Source: Phascolarctobacterium sp. (GTDB lineage Bacteria; Bacillota; Negativicutes; Acidaminococcales; Acidaminococcaceae). Taken from it: a stretch of DNA of 29,286 nucleotides. The notes beneath the pieces are model-generated. The model worked only from the letters and a program-made list of their open reading frames with translations. It did not search any database and was not told the DNA's origin. Positions 7,584 through 15,151 of this stretch are shown here, piece by piece. Numbering within the stretch: position 1 is the stretch's first letter; each line of letters begins with the position of its first letter. The translations under genes were made by a program, and so were the position numbers. Location: assembly GCA_004558595.1 (NCBI GenBank), contig SFCN01000020.1, positions 1-29,286 of the forward strand, given 5' to 3'.

Positions 7584-8711
7584 TTATTTAACAGGACCAA
7601 TCATAGCCAGCATGGTACCAGCAGCTACTGCAGTACCGATAACGCCTGCTACGTTGGGGCCCATAGCGTGCATCAGCAGGAAGTTAGCAGGGTTGCATTT
7701 TTGACCAACTTTTTGAGATACACGAGCAGCCATAGGAACTGCAGATACGCCTGCAGAACCGATCAGCGGATTGGTTTGGCCGCCATCCAGTTTGCACATC
7801 AGGGTACCGAAAATAGCGCCCATTGCAGTACCAGCAATGAAAGCTACCAGGCCCAAGCAGATGATCAGGATGGTTTGATAGTTCAAGAAGGATTCAGCGG
7901 ACATGGTAGCGCCAGTACCGGTAGCCAGCATGATGGTTACGATGTTCATCATAGCGTTTTGTGCGGTATCGGACAGACGATCCAAGCAGCCTGCTTCTTT
8001 GAACAGGTTACCAAGCATCAGCATACCAATCAATGCGGTTACGGAAGGTAACAGCAAGGAGATGATGATGGTGCACATGATCGGGAATGCGATCTTTTCA
8101 AAATGAGAAACCGGACGCAATTGTTTCATAACGATCTTGCGGTCAGCTTCAGTGGTGCACAGCATCATGATAGGAGGCTGAATCAGGGGAACCAAAGACA
8201 TGTAGGAATAAGCAGCTACAGCGATAGCGCCCAACAGTTGGGGAGCCATTTTAGCAGCCAGATAGATAGAAGTCGGGCCGTCAGCACCACCGATGATACC
8301 GATAGCAGCAGCTTCTTGTACGGAGAAGCCCAGCAGCATAGCGCCGAGCAGAGCTACGAATACACCGCCTTGTGCAGCAGCACCAAGCAGCAAGGTTTTG
8401 GGGTTAGCCAGCAGAGGACCGAAGTCGGTCATTGCGCCTACGCCCAAGAAGATCAACGGAGGGAATACTTCGTGGTGAATGCCGTATGCGATTACGGACA
8501 TAACGCCAGGTTGTTCGAAACCGTTTTTAGGAATGTTAGCCAGAATACAACCAAAAGCGATCGGAGAGAGCAGCAGGGGCTCAAAGCCTTTGCCGATAGC
8601 CATGTACAGAAGAACAAGACCAACGATGATCATGATAACATGGCCGCCAGTCAGAGCGGAGAAACCGGAATCTGCCCAAACGGATGCTAAAGCAACGAGA
8701 AATGCTTCCAT
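7584..8711 (-). CDS. mmdB: Methylmalonyl-CoA decarboxylase beta subunit (Na+ pump)
   Basis: The membrane subunit, 375 residues, that decarboxylates carboxybiotin and couples this to export of Na+. It is a hydrophobic protein of the OadB/MmdB/GcdB family with about nine to eleven membrane segments. The conserved GGADGPTSIY motif holds the essential Asp (D144, equivalent to D203 in Klebsiella OadB). The C-terminal HAMGPNVAGVIGTA region is also typical. The ATG at 8711 has GGGAGG at a good distance. It is the last gene of the operon, separated from mmdC by a 10-bp hairpin and followed by the terminator. A close alternative is another OadB-type decarboxylase beta subunit, but the gene order with mutase and epimerase settles the substrate. 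Confidence 0.95.
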   Translation of the reverse strand: MEAFLVALASVWADSGFSALTGGHVIMIIVGLVLLYMAIGKGFEPLLLSPIAFGCILANIPKNGFEQPGVMSVIAYGIHHEVFPPLIFLGVGAMTDFGPLLANPKTLLLGAAAQGGVFVALLGAMLLGFSVQEAAAIGIIGGADGPTSIYLAAKMAPQLLGAIAVAAYSYMSLVPLIQPPIMMLCTTEADRKIVMKQLRPVSHFEKIAFPIMCTIIISLLLPSVTALIGMLMLGNLFKEAGCLDRLSDTAQNAMMNIVTIMLATGTGATMSAESFLNYQTILIICLGLVAFIAGTAMGAIFGTLMCKLDGGQTNPLIGSAGVSAVPMAARVSQKVGQKCNPANFLLMHAMGPNVAGVIGTAVAAGTMLAMIGPVK

Positions 8712-8738
8712 TTAATATCCTCCCAATTTTCAATTTGT

Positions 8739-8765
8739 GGAAGGCCTCCGGGATAGAGGCCCTCC
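8739..8765 (-). other. Intercistronic hairpin between mmdC and mmdB
   Basis: A GC-rich 10-bp stem GGAGGGCCTC / GAGGCCTTCC (one G.T pair) has a 7-nt loop. No U-run follows, so it is not a standard terminator. An RNA stability or processing element is more likely. Confidence 0.7.
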
Positions 8766-8822
8766 AAAGGATCAGGGTACTAAGTTAATTTAAAACTGAT
8801 ATTGCGAACTATCAGCTAAAAA

Positions 8823-9212
8823 TTACATAACGATCATAACGTCGCCGGTACCAACGGTTTGGCCTGCGGAAACGCGAACGTCGGATACAGTGCCGTCAGC
8901 CGGAGCCATGATTTCGTTTTGCATCTTCATAGCTTCCAGAATCATCAGAACGTCGCCAGCTTTAACTGCGTCGCCAACTTTAACGTTAACGGACAGAACT
9001 TTGCCGGGCATCGGAGCGGAAACGGTGGTAGCGCCAGCAGCAACCGGAGCAGCAGCTTTCGGAGCCGGAGCAGGAGCCGGAGCAGCTTTCGGAGCAGGAG
9101 CCGGAGCAGCTTTCGGAGCAGCAGCAGCTTTCGGAGCAGAAGCTACAACGCCAGCTTCTTCAACTTCAACTTCGTATGCGGTACCATTAACGGTGATAGT
9201 ATACTTTTTCAT
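8823..9212 (-). CDS. mmdC: Methylmalonyl-CoA decarboxylase gamma subunit (biotin carrier)
   Basis: A 129-residue biotin carrier that moves CO2 from the alpha to the beta subunit. The C-terminal biotinyl domain (about 64-129) contains EAMKM with K96 as the biotinylated lysine, 33 residues from the end as usual, plus the second half motif GDVM. Residues 26-60 form a flexible Ala/Pro/Lys linker, and residues 1-20 a beta strand region that docks to other subunits. AAGGAGG precedes the ATG at 9212. It lies between mmdD and mmdB, in the same order as in Veillonella apart from the missing small mmdE. The linker DNA is a tandem repeat (see separate entry). Confidence 0.95.
   Translation of the reverse strand: MKKYTITVNGTAYEVEVEEAGVVASAPKAAAAPKAAPAPAPKAAPAPAPAPKAAAPVAAGATTVSAPMPGKVLSVNVKVGDAVKAGDVLMILEAMKMQNEIMAPADGTVSDVRVSAGQTVGTGDVMIVM
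9067..9114. repeat. 24-bp tandem repeat in the biotin-carrier linker
   Basis: Two identical 24-bp units (9067-9090 and 9091-9114) are followed by a shortened 18-bp unit (9115-9132). Each full unit encodes the eight residues KAAPAPAP in the Ala/Pro linker of mmdC. Slippage would change linker length in whole units without a frameshift. Confidence 0.9.
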
Positions 9213-9291
9213 GGATATAATCCTCCTTAAAATCTCGATTTTTTTTAAAAATTAAAATTGCAAACTTGCAAATCTTTAATGCATTAGAGCA

Positions 9292-9645
9292 TTAGAAGCA
9301 TTCTTTACGAACGCTGATAGCTTCAGCACGAGCATTTACATTCCAAGCATCGGATTTTACACGACGGATGCAAGCGATTTGTTCAGCGCTGCAACCGCAT
9401 GCTGCTACTGCTGCTGCGATAACAGCGATAATTTCGCTGTCATCTTGTACCGGTGCAGCAGCAACTGCTGCCGGTGCCGGAGCTGCTGCCGGGGTAGGAG
9501 CTACTGCCGGTTTAGCAACTTTTTTTTTAGTCGGATCGATTACTTGCAGAAGGCTCATCATAACGCCCAACGCAATCAGAACGCCGAATACGATGGTCAT
9601 GTTGATCAGAGCGATCAGCCAAGGGTTAGTGGTAACAGGACCCAT
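9292..9645 (-). CDS. mmdD: Methylmalonyl-CoA decarboxylase delta subunit (OadG-like)
   Basis: A 117-residue assembly subunit that anchors the soluble alpha subunit to the membrane part of the pump. One membrane helix lies at about 8-30 (LIALINMTIVFGVLIALGVMM), followed by a basic KKK stop-transfer, an Ala/Pro linker (46-66) and a C-terminal domain ending in WNVNARAEAISVRKECF. This is the layout of OadG/MmdD proteins. AGGTG lies before the ATG at 9645. It sits 55 nt after mmdA. No separate epsilon subunit (MmdE, present in Veillonella) is found in the operon. Confidence 0.9.
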   Translation of the reverse strand: MGPVTTNPWLIALINMTIVFGVLIALGVMMSLLQVIDPTKKKVAKPAVAPTPAAAPAPAAVAAAPVQDDSEIIAVIAAAVAACGCSAEQIACIRRVKSDAWNVNARAEAISVRKECF

Positions 9646-9700
9646 TTATTTCACCTCATCTTATCTTAAAATAGGGTTTAAGCGCTAAGCAGCTTGTGAA

Positions 9701-11227
9701 TTACAAAGGAATGTTGCCGTGGCGTTTTGCCGGACGGGTTTCGCGTTTGCTTTCCAGCATTTGCAGAGCGTTGATGATGGTGGGACGAGAGTTTTTCGGT
9801 TCGATAACCATGTCAACCATGCCGCGCATTGCTGCTTGGTACGGAGTAGCGAAGTTCTCGATGTATTCTTTGGTCTTAGCTTCAACATCAGGATCTTTCT
9901 TGAAGATGATGTTAGCAGCGCCAGCAGGACCCATTACAGCGATTTCAGCGGTCGGCCATGCAATAACTTGGTCAGCGCCCAGGTCTTGAGAGCACATTGC
10001 CAGGTAGGAACCGCCGTAAGCTTTACGGGTTACCAGAGTAATTTTGGGAACAGTTGCTTCGGAGTAAGCATACAGCATCTTAGCGCCGTGACGGATGATG
10101 CCGCCGTATTCTTGGTTGCAGCCAGGCAGGAAGCCAGGAACGTCAACCAGGTTCAGCAGAGGAATGCCGAAAGCGTCGCAGAAGCGGATGAAACGAGCGG
10201 ATTTATCGGAAGCATTGATGTCCAAGCAGCCAGCCATAACTTTCGGTTGGTTAGCAATGATACCGATGGTTTGACCATCCATACGAGCAAAGCAAGTGAT
10301 GATGTTGGTTGCCCAGTATTTTTGGTTTTCATAGAATTCGCCGTTATCAACGATGGATTTGATAACTTCATACATATCGTATGCTTGGTTGGAGTTGTCC
10401 GGCAACAGAGTGTTCAGTTTGTCGTCGGTACGCATCGGATCGTCACCGGTTTCAACAATCGGAGCACCTTCCATGTTGTTGGAGGGCAGGAAGCTGAGCA
10501 GGTAACGGATTTGTTGCAGGCAGTCTTCGTCGTTTTCAGCAGCGAAGTGAGCAACACCGGAAGTGCTGTTGTGGGTCATAGCGCCGCCCAATTGTTCTTG
10601 GGTTACGTCTTCACCGGTAACGGACTTAACAACTGCAGGGCCGGTAATGAACATCTTGGAGGTGTTCTTAACCATGTAGATGAAGTCGGTCAGAGCAGGG
10701 CTGTATACAGCGCCGCCTGCGGAGGGACCCATGATAGCGGAAATTTGGGGAATAACGCCGGAAGCGATGGTGTTTTCGAAGAAGATCTTACCATAGCCAG
10801 CCAGAGCGTCGATAGCTTCTTGGATACGAGCACCGCCGGAATCGTTCAGGCCAACCAACGGAGCGCCCATTTTCAGAGCCAGACGTTGAACCTTAACAAT
10901 CTTAGCAGCATGCATTTCGCCAAGAGAGCCGCCTTCTACAGTGAAGTCTTGTGCGAATACATAAACCAGACGGCCATCTACAGTGCCGTAACCGGTGGTA
11001 ACGCCTTCACCCGGAAGTTCTTTCTTTTCTTGACCGAAGTTGGTGCAACGATGACGAACGAAACGGTCCAATTCTACGAAGGAACCTTCGTCGAGCAGTG
11101 CAGCGATTCTTTCGCGAGCAGTCATTTTGCCAGCTTCATGTTGTTTAGCAACACGTTTTTCGCCGCCAGCAGCCAGAATTACTTCGGCTTTTTTGAGCAT
11201 TTTCTCAATTCTTTCTTGAGTAGACAA
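9701..11227 (-). CDS. mmdA: Methylmalonyl-CoA decarboxylase alpha subunit (carboxyltransferase)
   Basis: A 508-residue cytoplasmic carboxyltransferase that moves the carboxyl group of S-methylmalonyl-CoA to biotin on MmdC, releasing propionyl-CoA. It shows the two crotonase-like halves of acyl-CoA carboxyltransferases. The N-terminal half has GGEKRVAKQHEAGKMTARER and LNDSGGARIQE, and the C-terminal half has LVDVPGFLPG and RKAYGGSYLAM. The start is a TTG at 11227, 6 nt after GGAGGTG; the next Met is residue 10 without a site. Length and N-terminus match MmdA of Veillonella and Propionigenium. The gene contains no TTA, CTA or TCA codon over almost its whole length, a sign of very high expression. 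Confidence 0.95.
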   Translation of the reverse strand: MSTQERIEKMLKKAEVILAAGGEKRVAKQHEAGKMTARERIAALLDEGSFVELDRFVRHRCTNFGQEKKELPGEGVTTGYGTVDGRLVYVFAQDFTVEGGSLGEMHAAKIVKVQRLALKMGAPLVGLNDSGGARIQEAIDALAGYGKIFFENTIASGVIPQISAIMGPSAGGAVYSPALTDFIYMVKNTSKMFITGPAVVKSVTGEDVTQEQLGGAMTHNSTSGVAHFAAENDEDCLQQIRYLLSFLPSNNMEGAPIVETGDDPMRTDDKLNTLLPDNSNQAYDMYEVIKSIVDNGEFYENQKYWATNIITCFARMDGQTIGIIANQPKVMAGCLDINASDKSARFIRFCDAFGIPLLNLVDVPGFLPGCNQEYGGIIRHGAKMLYAYSEATVPKITLVTRKAYGGSYLAMCSQDLGADQVIAWPTAEIAVMGPAGAANIIFKKDPDVEAKTKEYIENFATPYQAAMRGMVDMVIEPKNSRPTIINALQMLESKRETRPAKRHGNIPL

Positions 11228-11272
11228 ATCTTACACCTCCATCATATTTGGGAGAACAAATTTATATACATA

Positions 11273-11305
11273 TGCTGAAGGCATATCACTTGTATGCCTT
11301 CAGCA
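11273..11305 (-). other. Intercistronic hairpin between epimerase gene and mmdA
   Basis: A perfect 13-bp stem TGCTGAAGGCATA / TATGCCTTCAGCA with a 7-nt loop is the strongest hairpin in the operon. No U-run follows on the minus strand, so transcription should pass into mmdA. It may protect or define the end of a processed decarboxylase mRNA. Confidence 0.8.
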
Positions 11306-11362
11306 CAATGTATCAAAAATAATTTAACCTAAATCTTTTAATTTACCAGCTAAGCTTGTAAA

Positions 11363-11794
11363 TTAGTCAACATAGGTAGCCATGGGTTGGCAGATTTCCA
11401 ACAGGCAGCCAGCAGATTTCGGATGAATGAAAGCAATCTTCATTTGGCCAGCACCATTGCGGGGAGCTTTGTCGATCATGCGAACGCCAGCAGCTTGCAG
11501 GTCAGCAATAGCAGCTTTGATGTCGTCAACGCGCAGAGCCATATGTTGGATGCCAGGGCCGTTCTTAGCAACATATTTGCCGATAGGGCCATCGCCGTTT
11601 TCAGTAATGTCAACGAGGAGTTCGATCAGGGTTTCGCCGCAGGGAACGAAAATGGTAGCAACGCCTTGTTCTTTAACTTCTTCGGTACCGGTAGCTTTTA
11701 AGCCCAGAGCCTCAGTGTAAATTTTAGCAGCTTCTTCCAGAGTACCAGCGCAAGCTACGCCGATGTGGTCAACACAAATAGTCTTGAATGCCAT
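11363..11794 (-). CDS. mce: Methylmalonyl-CoA epimerase
   Basis: A 143-residue VOC-fold enzyme that interconverts R- and S-methylmalonyl-CoA, linking the mutase product to the decarboxylase substrate. The metal ligands expected for the family are present: H10 (VDHIGVA), H84 (QHMALRVDD) and E133 (LLEICQP), with E58 where the Propionibacterium enzyme has its fourth ligand or catalytic residue. Length is typical. AGGAGG lies before the ATG at 11794. It follows meaB by 37 nt and precedes mmdA across a 13-bp hairpin. Confidence 0.94.
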   Translation of the reverse strand: MAFKTICVDHIGVACAGTLEEAAKIYTEALGLKATGTEEVKEQGVATIFVPCGETLIELLVDITENGDGPIGKYVAKNGPGIQHMALRVDDIKAAIADLQAAGVRMIDKAPRNGAGQMKIAFIHPKSAGCLLEICQPMATYVD

Positions 11795-11831
11795 AATAAA
11801 TTCCTCCTAAATAAATGTAATTTTGGTGGTT

Positions 11832-12770
11832 TTATTTCAAAACTTTACCAACAATATCATCAACGACAGAGTAAGGTTCAATCTCACGGGATTGCATCTT
11901 CACTACGAGATCATCAAATTCCTGAGTTTGAATAACTTCTTTGTCGATGTAGCGATTTACACGGTCATTGAGCATAGCCTCAACTTCGTTTTTAATACGT
12001 TTCTTGCGGATATCGTTCAATTTACCGGAATCGATTAAATATGCCTTGTGAGCCTCGATGGAGTCCACAACGGCCTCTATACCTTCACCCTTGCTAGCAA
12101 TGGTCCTGTTAATCGGAGGACGCCAGCCAACATGTTCGGGATTTAATTCGAGCATCATTTCAATCTCAATGTTGAGCTTGTCTGTACCTTCACGGTCAGC
12201 TTTGTTAATCGTGAAAAGGTCACCGATTTCAAGTATACCTGCTTTAATAGCCTGGATGTCATCGCCCATTCCGGGGATAACAACAACCATGGTAGTATCT
12301 GCGGTCTTTACAATATCAACCTCAGATTGGCCTACACCTACGGTCTCGATAATGATTACGTCCATGCCATAAGCGTCCATTAATTTTACAGCGTCACCTG
12401 CTTTTTGAGACAGGCCGCCAAGGCTGCCACGGGTAGCCATAGAACGAACGAAGATGCCTTCATCCGCCATCAGATCCATCATTCTAATACGGTCACCAAG
12501 AATAGCACCGCCAGAATACGGGCTAGTGGGGTCAATCGCTACGATGCCTACAGTTTTACCGCGTTTGCGATATTCTTTAGCAAGTTTATCAGTTAAAGTA
12601 CTTTTACCAGCACCCGGAGGGCCAGTGATACCAATTACATAAGCATTACCAGTATGAGGATAGATCTCTGTCATAATTTTGACAGCGTCATCGTATTCAT
12701 TTTCAACAGCAGTGATTGCCTTAGATAATGCAAGACGAGAATGATTTAATAATTTATCTACTATTTCCAT
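11832..12770 (-). CDS. meaB: MeaB/ArgK G3E GTPase, chaperone of methylmalonyl-CoA mutase
   Basis: A 312-residue GTPase that gates cobalamin loading of the mutase and protects it from inactivation. The P-loop GPPGAGKS is at 50-57, followed by a switch region with IDPTSPYSGGAILGDRIRM. The DxxG-like segment is IETVGVGQSE, and NKAD is the guanine specificity motif. The C-terminal helix dimerises in known members. The ATG at 12770 has only GGCGGTG upstream, a weaker site than its neighbours have. It uses seven TTA codons by my count, while the flanking enzyme genes use none or one, so lower protein output is likely, as suits a chaperone. Its position between mutase and epimerase is classic. Confidence 0.94.
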   Translation of the reverse strand: MEIVDKLLNHSRLALSKAITAVENEYDDAVKIMTEIYPHTGNAYVIGITGPPGAGKSTLTDKLAKEYRKRGKTVGIVAIDPTSPYSGGAILGDRIRMMDLMADEGIFVRSMATRGSLGGLSQKAGDAVKLMDAYGMDVIIIETVGVGQSEVDIVKTADTTMVVVIPGMGDDIQAIKAGILEIGDLFTINKADREGTDKLNIEIEMMLELNPEHVGWRPPINRTIASKGEGIEAVVDSIEAHKAYLIDSGKLNDIRKKRIKNEVEAMLNDRVNRYIDKEVIQTQEFDDLVVKMQSREIEPYSVVDDIVGKVLK

Positions 12771-12809
12771 AGTTCACACCGCCTTGTCAGATTGTGAATA
12801 TTTGATAAG

Positions 12810-12834
12810 GCAAGCCGGGACAAACCCGGCTTGC
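12810..12834 (-). other. Intercistronic hairpin between mutase small subunit gene and meaB
   Basis: A perfect 10-bp GC-rich stem GCAAGCCGGG / CCCGGCTTGC with a 5-nt loop lies 21 nt after the mutase small-subunit stop. No U-run follows, so it is better read as a 3'-end stabiliser or partial attenuator than as a full terminator. Confidence 0.75.
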
Positions 12835-12855
12835 ACTTATAGGTTAGGGATAAAA

Positions 12856-13245
12856 TTATTTAACGTTAGCGTTGATGCATTCAACAATTTTGCTGGTCGG
12901 GGTGCCAGGAGTGAATACTTCGGTGATGCCAGCAGCTTTCAGGCCGGGGATGTCAGCGTCAGGAATAACGCCGCCGCCGATAACCAGAACGTCGTTCAGG
13001 CCTTTTTCCTTCAGCAGTTCAACTACTTTCGGGAACAGGGTGTTGTGAGCGCCGGACAGCAGGGACAGAGCAACAACTTGTACGTCGTCTTGCAGAGCAG
13101 CTTCAGCGATTTGTTCCGGGGTCAGACGGATACCGGTGTAGATAACTTCGAAACCAGCGTCGCGCAGAGCACGAGCAACTACTTTAGCACCGCGGTCATG
13201 GCCATCCAGACCCGGTTTAGCAACTAAAACTTTAATGTTAGCCAT
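12856..13245 (-). CDS. Methylmalonyl-CoA mutase small subunit (B12-binding domain)
   Basis: A 129-residue free-standing B12-binding domain. The base-off/His-on signature DxHxxG is DGHDRG at residues 14-19 with H16 as the cobalt ligand, followed by SLLSGAH and the VIGGGVIPD motif. It pairs with the large subunit 35 nt upstream to form a complete mutase, because that protein ends before a B12 domain. GGAGG precedes the ATG at 13245. Such split mutases occur in archaea and some Firmicutes. A role as an isolated corrinoid protein is unlikely given the gene order. Confidence 0.95.
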   Translation of the reverse strand: MANIKVLVAKPGLDGHDRGAKVVARALRDAGFEVIYTGIRLTPEQIAEAALQDDVQVVALSLLSGAHNTLFPKVVELLKEKGLNDVLVIGGGVIPDADIPGLKAAGITEVFTPGTPTSKIVECINANVK

Positions 13246-13280
13246 TGTAAAATACCTCCGTATATGTTAGTGTTTACAAA

Positions 13281-14930
13281 TTAGAGAGTGGTATGAGGTT
13301 GGTATTCACCGAATACTTTTCTCATAACGCCGCAGATTTCACCTTCGGTAGCATATGCACGAACTGCGTCGAGGATCAAAGGCATCAGGTTTACAGACTC
13401 ATCAGCGCAACCAGCTTCCAGAGCAGCCAGAGTTTCAGCAACTTTAGCATTGTCACGGCGAGCTTTCAGAGCAGCGATCTTTTCAGCTTGCAGTTTGCCT
13501 ACAGAACCGTCTACGCGCAGCAGGTTCTTCGGAGGTTCTTCTTCTTGGGTGAATTTGTTAACGCCAACGATGATACGGTCGCCTTTTTCAATTTCCATTT
13601 GCCATTTGTAAGCGGAATCTTGAATTTCTTTTTGGATGTAGCCTTTAGCAATAGCTTCCGGAGCGCCACCGATTTCGTCGATCTTTTCGATGTATGCCCA
13701 AGCTTCTTTCTCGATCTTGTCGGTCAGAGCTTCTACATAGTAGGAGCCGCCCAACGGGTCAACGGTGTCAGCCAGGCCGGATTCGTAAGCAACGATTTGT
13801 TGGGTACGCAGAGCGATGGTTACAGACTCAGTGGTCGGCAGAGCCAAAGCTTCGTCCTTGGAGTTGGTGTGCAGGGATTGGGTACCACCCATAACAGCAG
13901 CAGCGGTTTGCAGAGCAACACGAACGATGTTGTTGTTAGGTTGTTGAGCGGTCAGCATGGAGCCAGCGGTTTGGGTATGAACGCGCAGCATCATGGATTT
14001 AGCTTTCTTAGCGCCAAAACGCTCTTTCATAACTTTGGACCATACACGACGAGAAGCACGGAATTTAGCAACTTCTTCAAGTACGTTGTTATGAGCATTC
14101 CAGAAGAAGGACAGACGGCCAGCGAAAGCGTCAACGTCCAGACCAGCTTTGATAGCAGCTTCTACATAAGCAATGCCGTCAGCGATGGTGAATGCGATTT
14201 CTTGAGAAGCGGTGGAACCAGCTTCACGAATGTGGTAACCGGAAATGGAGATGGTGTTCCACAGAGGTACGTTCTTGGAGCAATATTCGAAAATATTGGT
14301 GATCAAACGCATAGAGGGTTTCGGCGGGAAAATGTAGGTGCCGCGAGCTGCATACTCTTTCAGAATATCGTTCTGAATGGTGCCGCGCAGTTTGTCAGCG
14401 GAAACGCCTTGTTTTTCAGCAACTGCAATGTACATAGCCAGCAGTACGGATGCAGGAGCGTTGATGGTCATAGAAGTGGAAACTTTGTCCAAAGAGATTT
14501 GGTCAAACAGGATTTCCATATCTGCCAGGGAGTCGATAGCAACGCCTACTTTACCAACTTCACCTTCAGCCATCGGATCGGTGGAGTCATAACCGATTTG
14601 GGTCGGCAGGTCGAATGCGCAGGACAGGCCGGAACCACCGTTAGCCAGCAGGTAACGATAACGTTTGTTGGATTCTTCAGCGGTGGAGAAACCAGCATAC
14701 ATACGCATGGTCCAGAAACGGCCACGATACATGGTGGGTTGTACGCCACGGGTGTAAGGATATTCACCGGGGAAGCCCAATTTGGTCATGTAGTCAAAGT
14801 TTTCACCAAGATCAATCGGGGTGTACAGTCTGTTAGGAACCAGGTTTGCGCGTTCAGGGTTTTTTACCAGTTTAGCTTCAACGTCAGCGGTGTATTTTGC
14901 TAAACCAGCCTTAATTTCTTCAAATGCCAT
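13281..14930 (-). CDS. Methylmalonyl-CoA mutase large (catalytic) subunit
   Basis: The 549-residue TIM-barrel subunit converts succinyl-CoA to R-methylmalonyl-CoA by a radical mechanism with adenosylcobalamin from the small subunit. Substrate-site segments match the mutase family: GVQPTMYRGRFWTMRMYAG (the Tyr equals Y89 of the Propionibacterium enzyme, which marks MCM rather than isobutyryl-CoA mutase), SGYHIREAGST with the substrate-binding His, and ARGTYIFPP with the Arg that binds the carboxylate. It lacks a C-terminal B12 domain. A frame also opens at 14963, but ATG 14930 has AAGGAGG with 8 nt spacing while 14963 lies next to a hairpin without a site. No TTA, CTA or TCA codons are present over nearly all its length. 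Confidence 0.96.
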   Translation of the reverse strand: MAFEEIKAGLAKYTADVEAKLVKNPERANLVPNRLYTPIDLGENFDYMTKLGFPGEYPYTRGVQPTMYRGRFWTMRMYAGFSTAEESNKRYRYLLANGGSGLSCAFDLPTQIGYDSTDPMAEGEVGKVGVAIDSLADMEILFDQISLDKVSTSMTINAPASVLLAMYIAVAEKQGVSADKLRGTIQNDILKEYAARGTYIFPPKPSMRLITNIFEYCSKNVPLWNTISISGYHIREAGSTASQEIAFTIADGIAYVEAAIKAGLDVDAFAGRLSFFWNAHNNVLEEVAKFRASRRVWSKVMKERFGAKKAKSMMLRVHTQTAGSMLTAQQPNNNIVRVALQTAAAVMGGTQSLHTNSKDEALALPTTESVTIALRTQQIVAYESGLADTVDPLGGSYYVEALTDKIEKEAWAYIEKIDEIGGAPEAIAKGYIQKEIQDSAYKWQMEIEKGDRIIVGVNKFTQEEEPPKNLLRVDGSVGKLQAEKIAALKARRDNAKVAETLAALEAGCADESVNLMPLILDAVRAYATEGEICGVMRKVFGEYQPHTTL

Positions 14931-14963
14931 TCTCAAATCCTCCTTAAAATATTTGGTTTGCAT

Positions 14964-14988
14964 ATTTCGGATTGGACGGATCCGAAAT
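14964..14988 (-). other. Leader hairpin upstream of the mutase genes
   Basis: A perfect 9-bp inverted repeat ATTTCGGAT / ATCCGAAAT has a 7-nt loop and sits 33 nt before the mutase ATG, just ahead of its AAGGAGG. It is the second of two hairpins in this 221-nt gap. Confidence 0.65.
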
Positions 14989-15055
14989 CATGGTGAGAGT
15001 GTCCGTCATAGACGGTATATGGCAAAGCCGCTAGGCCTCGTCAACATTTTATTTA

Positions 15056-15090
15056 TACTTGCCGATAAGTCCCACACCTATCGGCAAGTA
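15056..15090 (-). other. Intercistronic hairpin between CoA-transferase and mutase genes
   Basis: A perfect 12-bp stem TACTTGCCGATA / TATCGGCAAGTA has an 11-nt loop. An A/T mix follows but no U-run. It starts about 9 nt after the candidate internal promoter, so in an mRNA begun there it would form a 5' hairpin. Confidence 0.75.
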
Positions 15091-15098
15091 CATTACAT

Positions 15099-15127
15099 AG
15101 TTTACAATATTTTTGAAAACTTCTCAA
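15099..15127 (-). promoter_or_regulatory. Candidate internal promoter for the mutase-decarboxylase part
   Basis: On the minus strand TTGAGA (15127-15122), a 17-nt spacer, then TAAACT (15104-15099). The -35 matches consensus at 5 of 6 positions and the -10 at 4 of 6. It would let the eight distal genes be transcribed without the CoA-transferase. Confidence 0.4.
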
Positions 15128-15151
15128 GTAGATTCTTAAGATATTTTCAAA

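Noticed and set aside
9719..11278. 519-codon open frame on the plus strand opposite mmdA
   Set aside because: It is in exact codon register with mmdA and exists only because mmdA lacks TTA, CTA and TCA codons. Its translation looks like no protein family and has no ribosome binding site.
13293..14903. 536-codon open frame on the plus strand opposite the mutase large subunit
   Set aside because: Same cause: an in-register shadow of strong codon bias in the sense gene.
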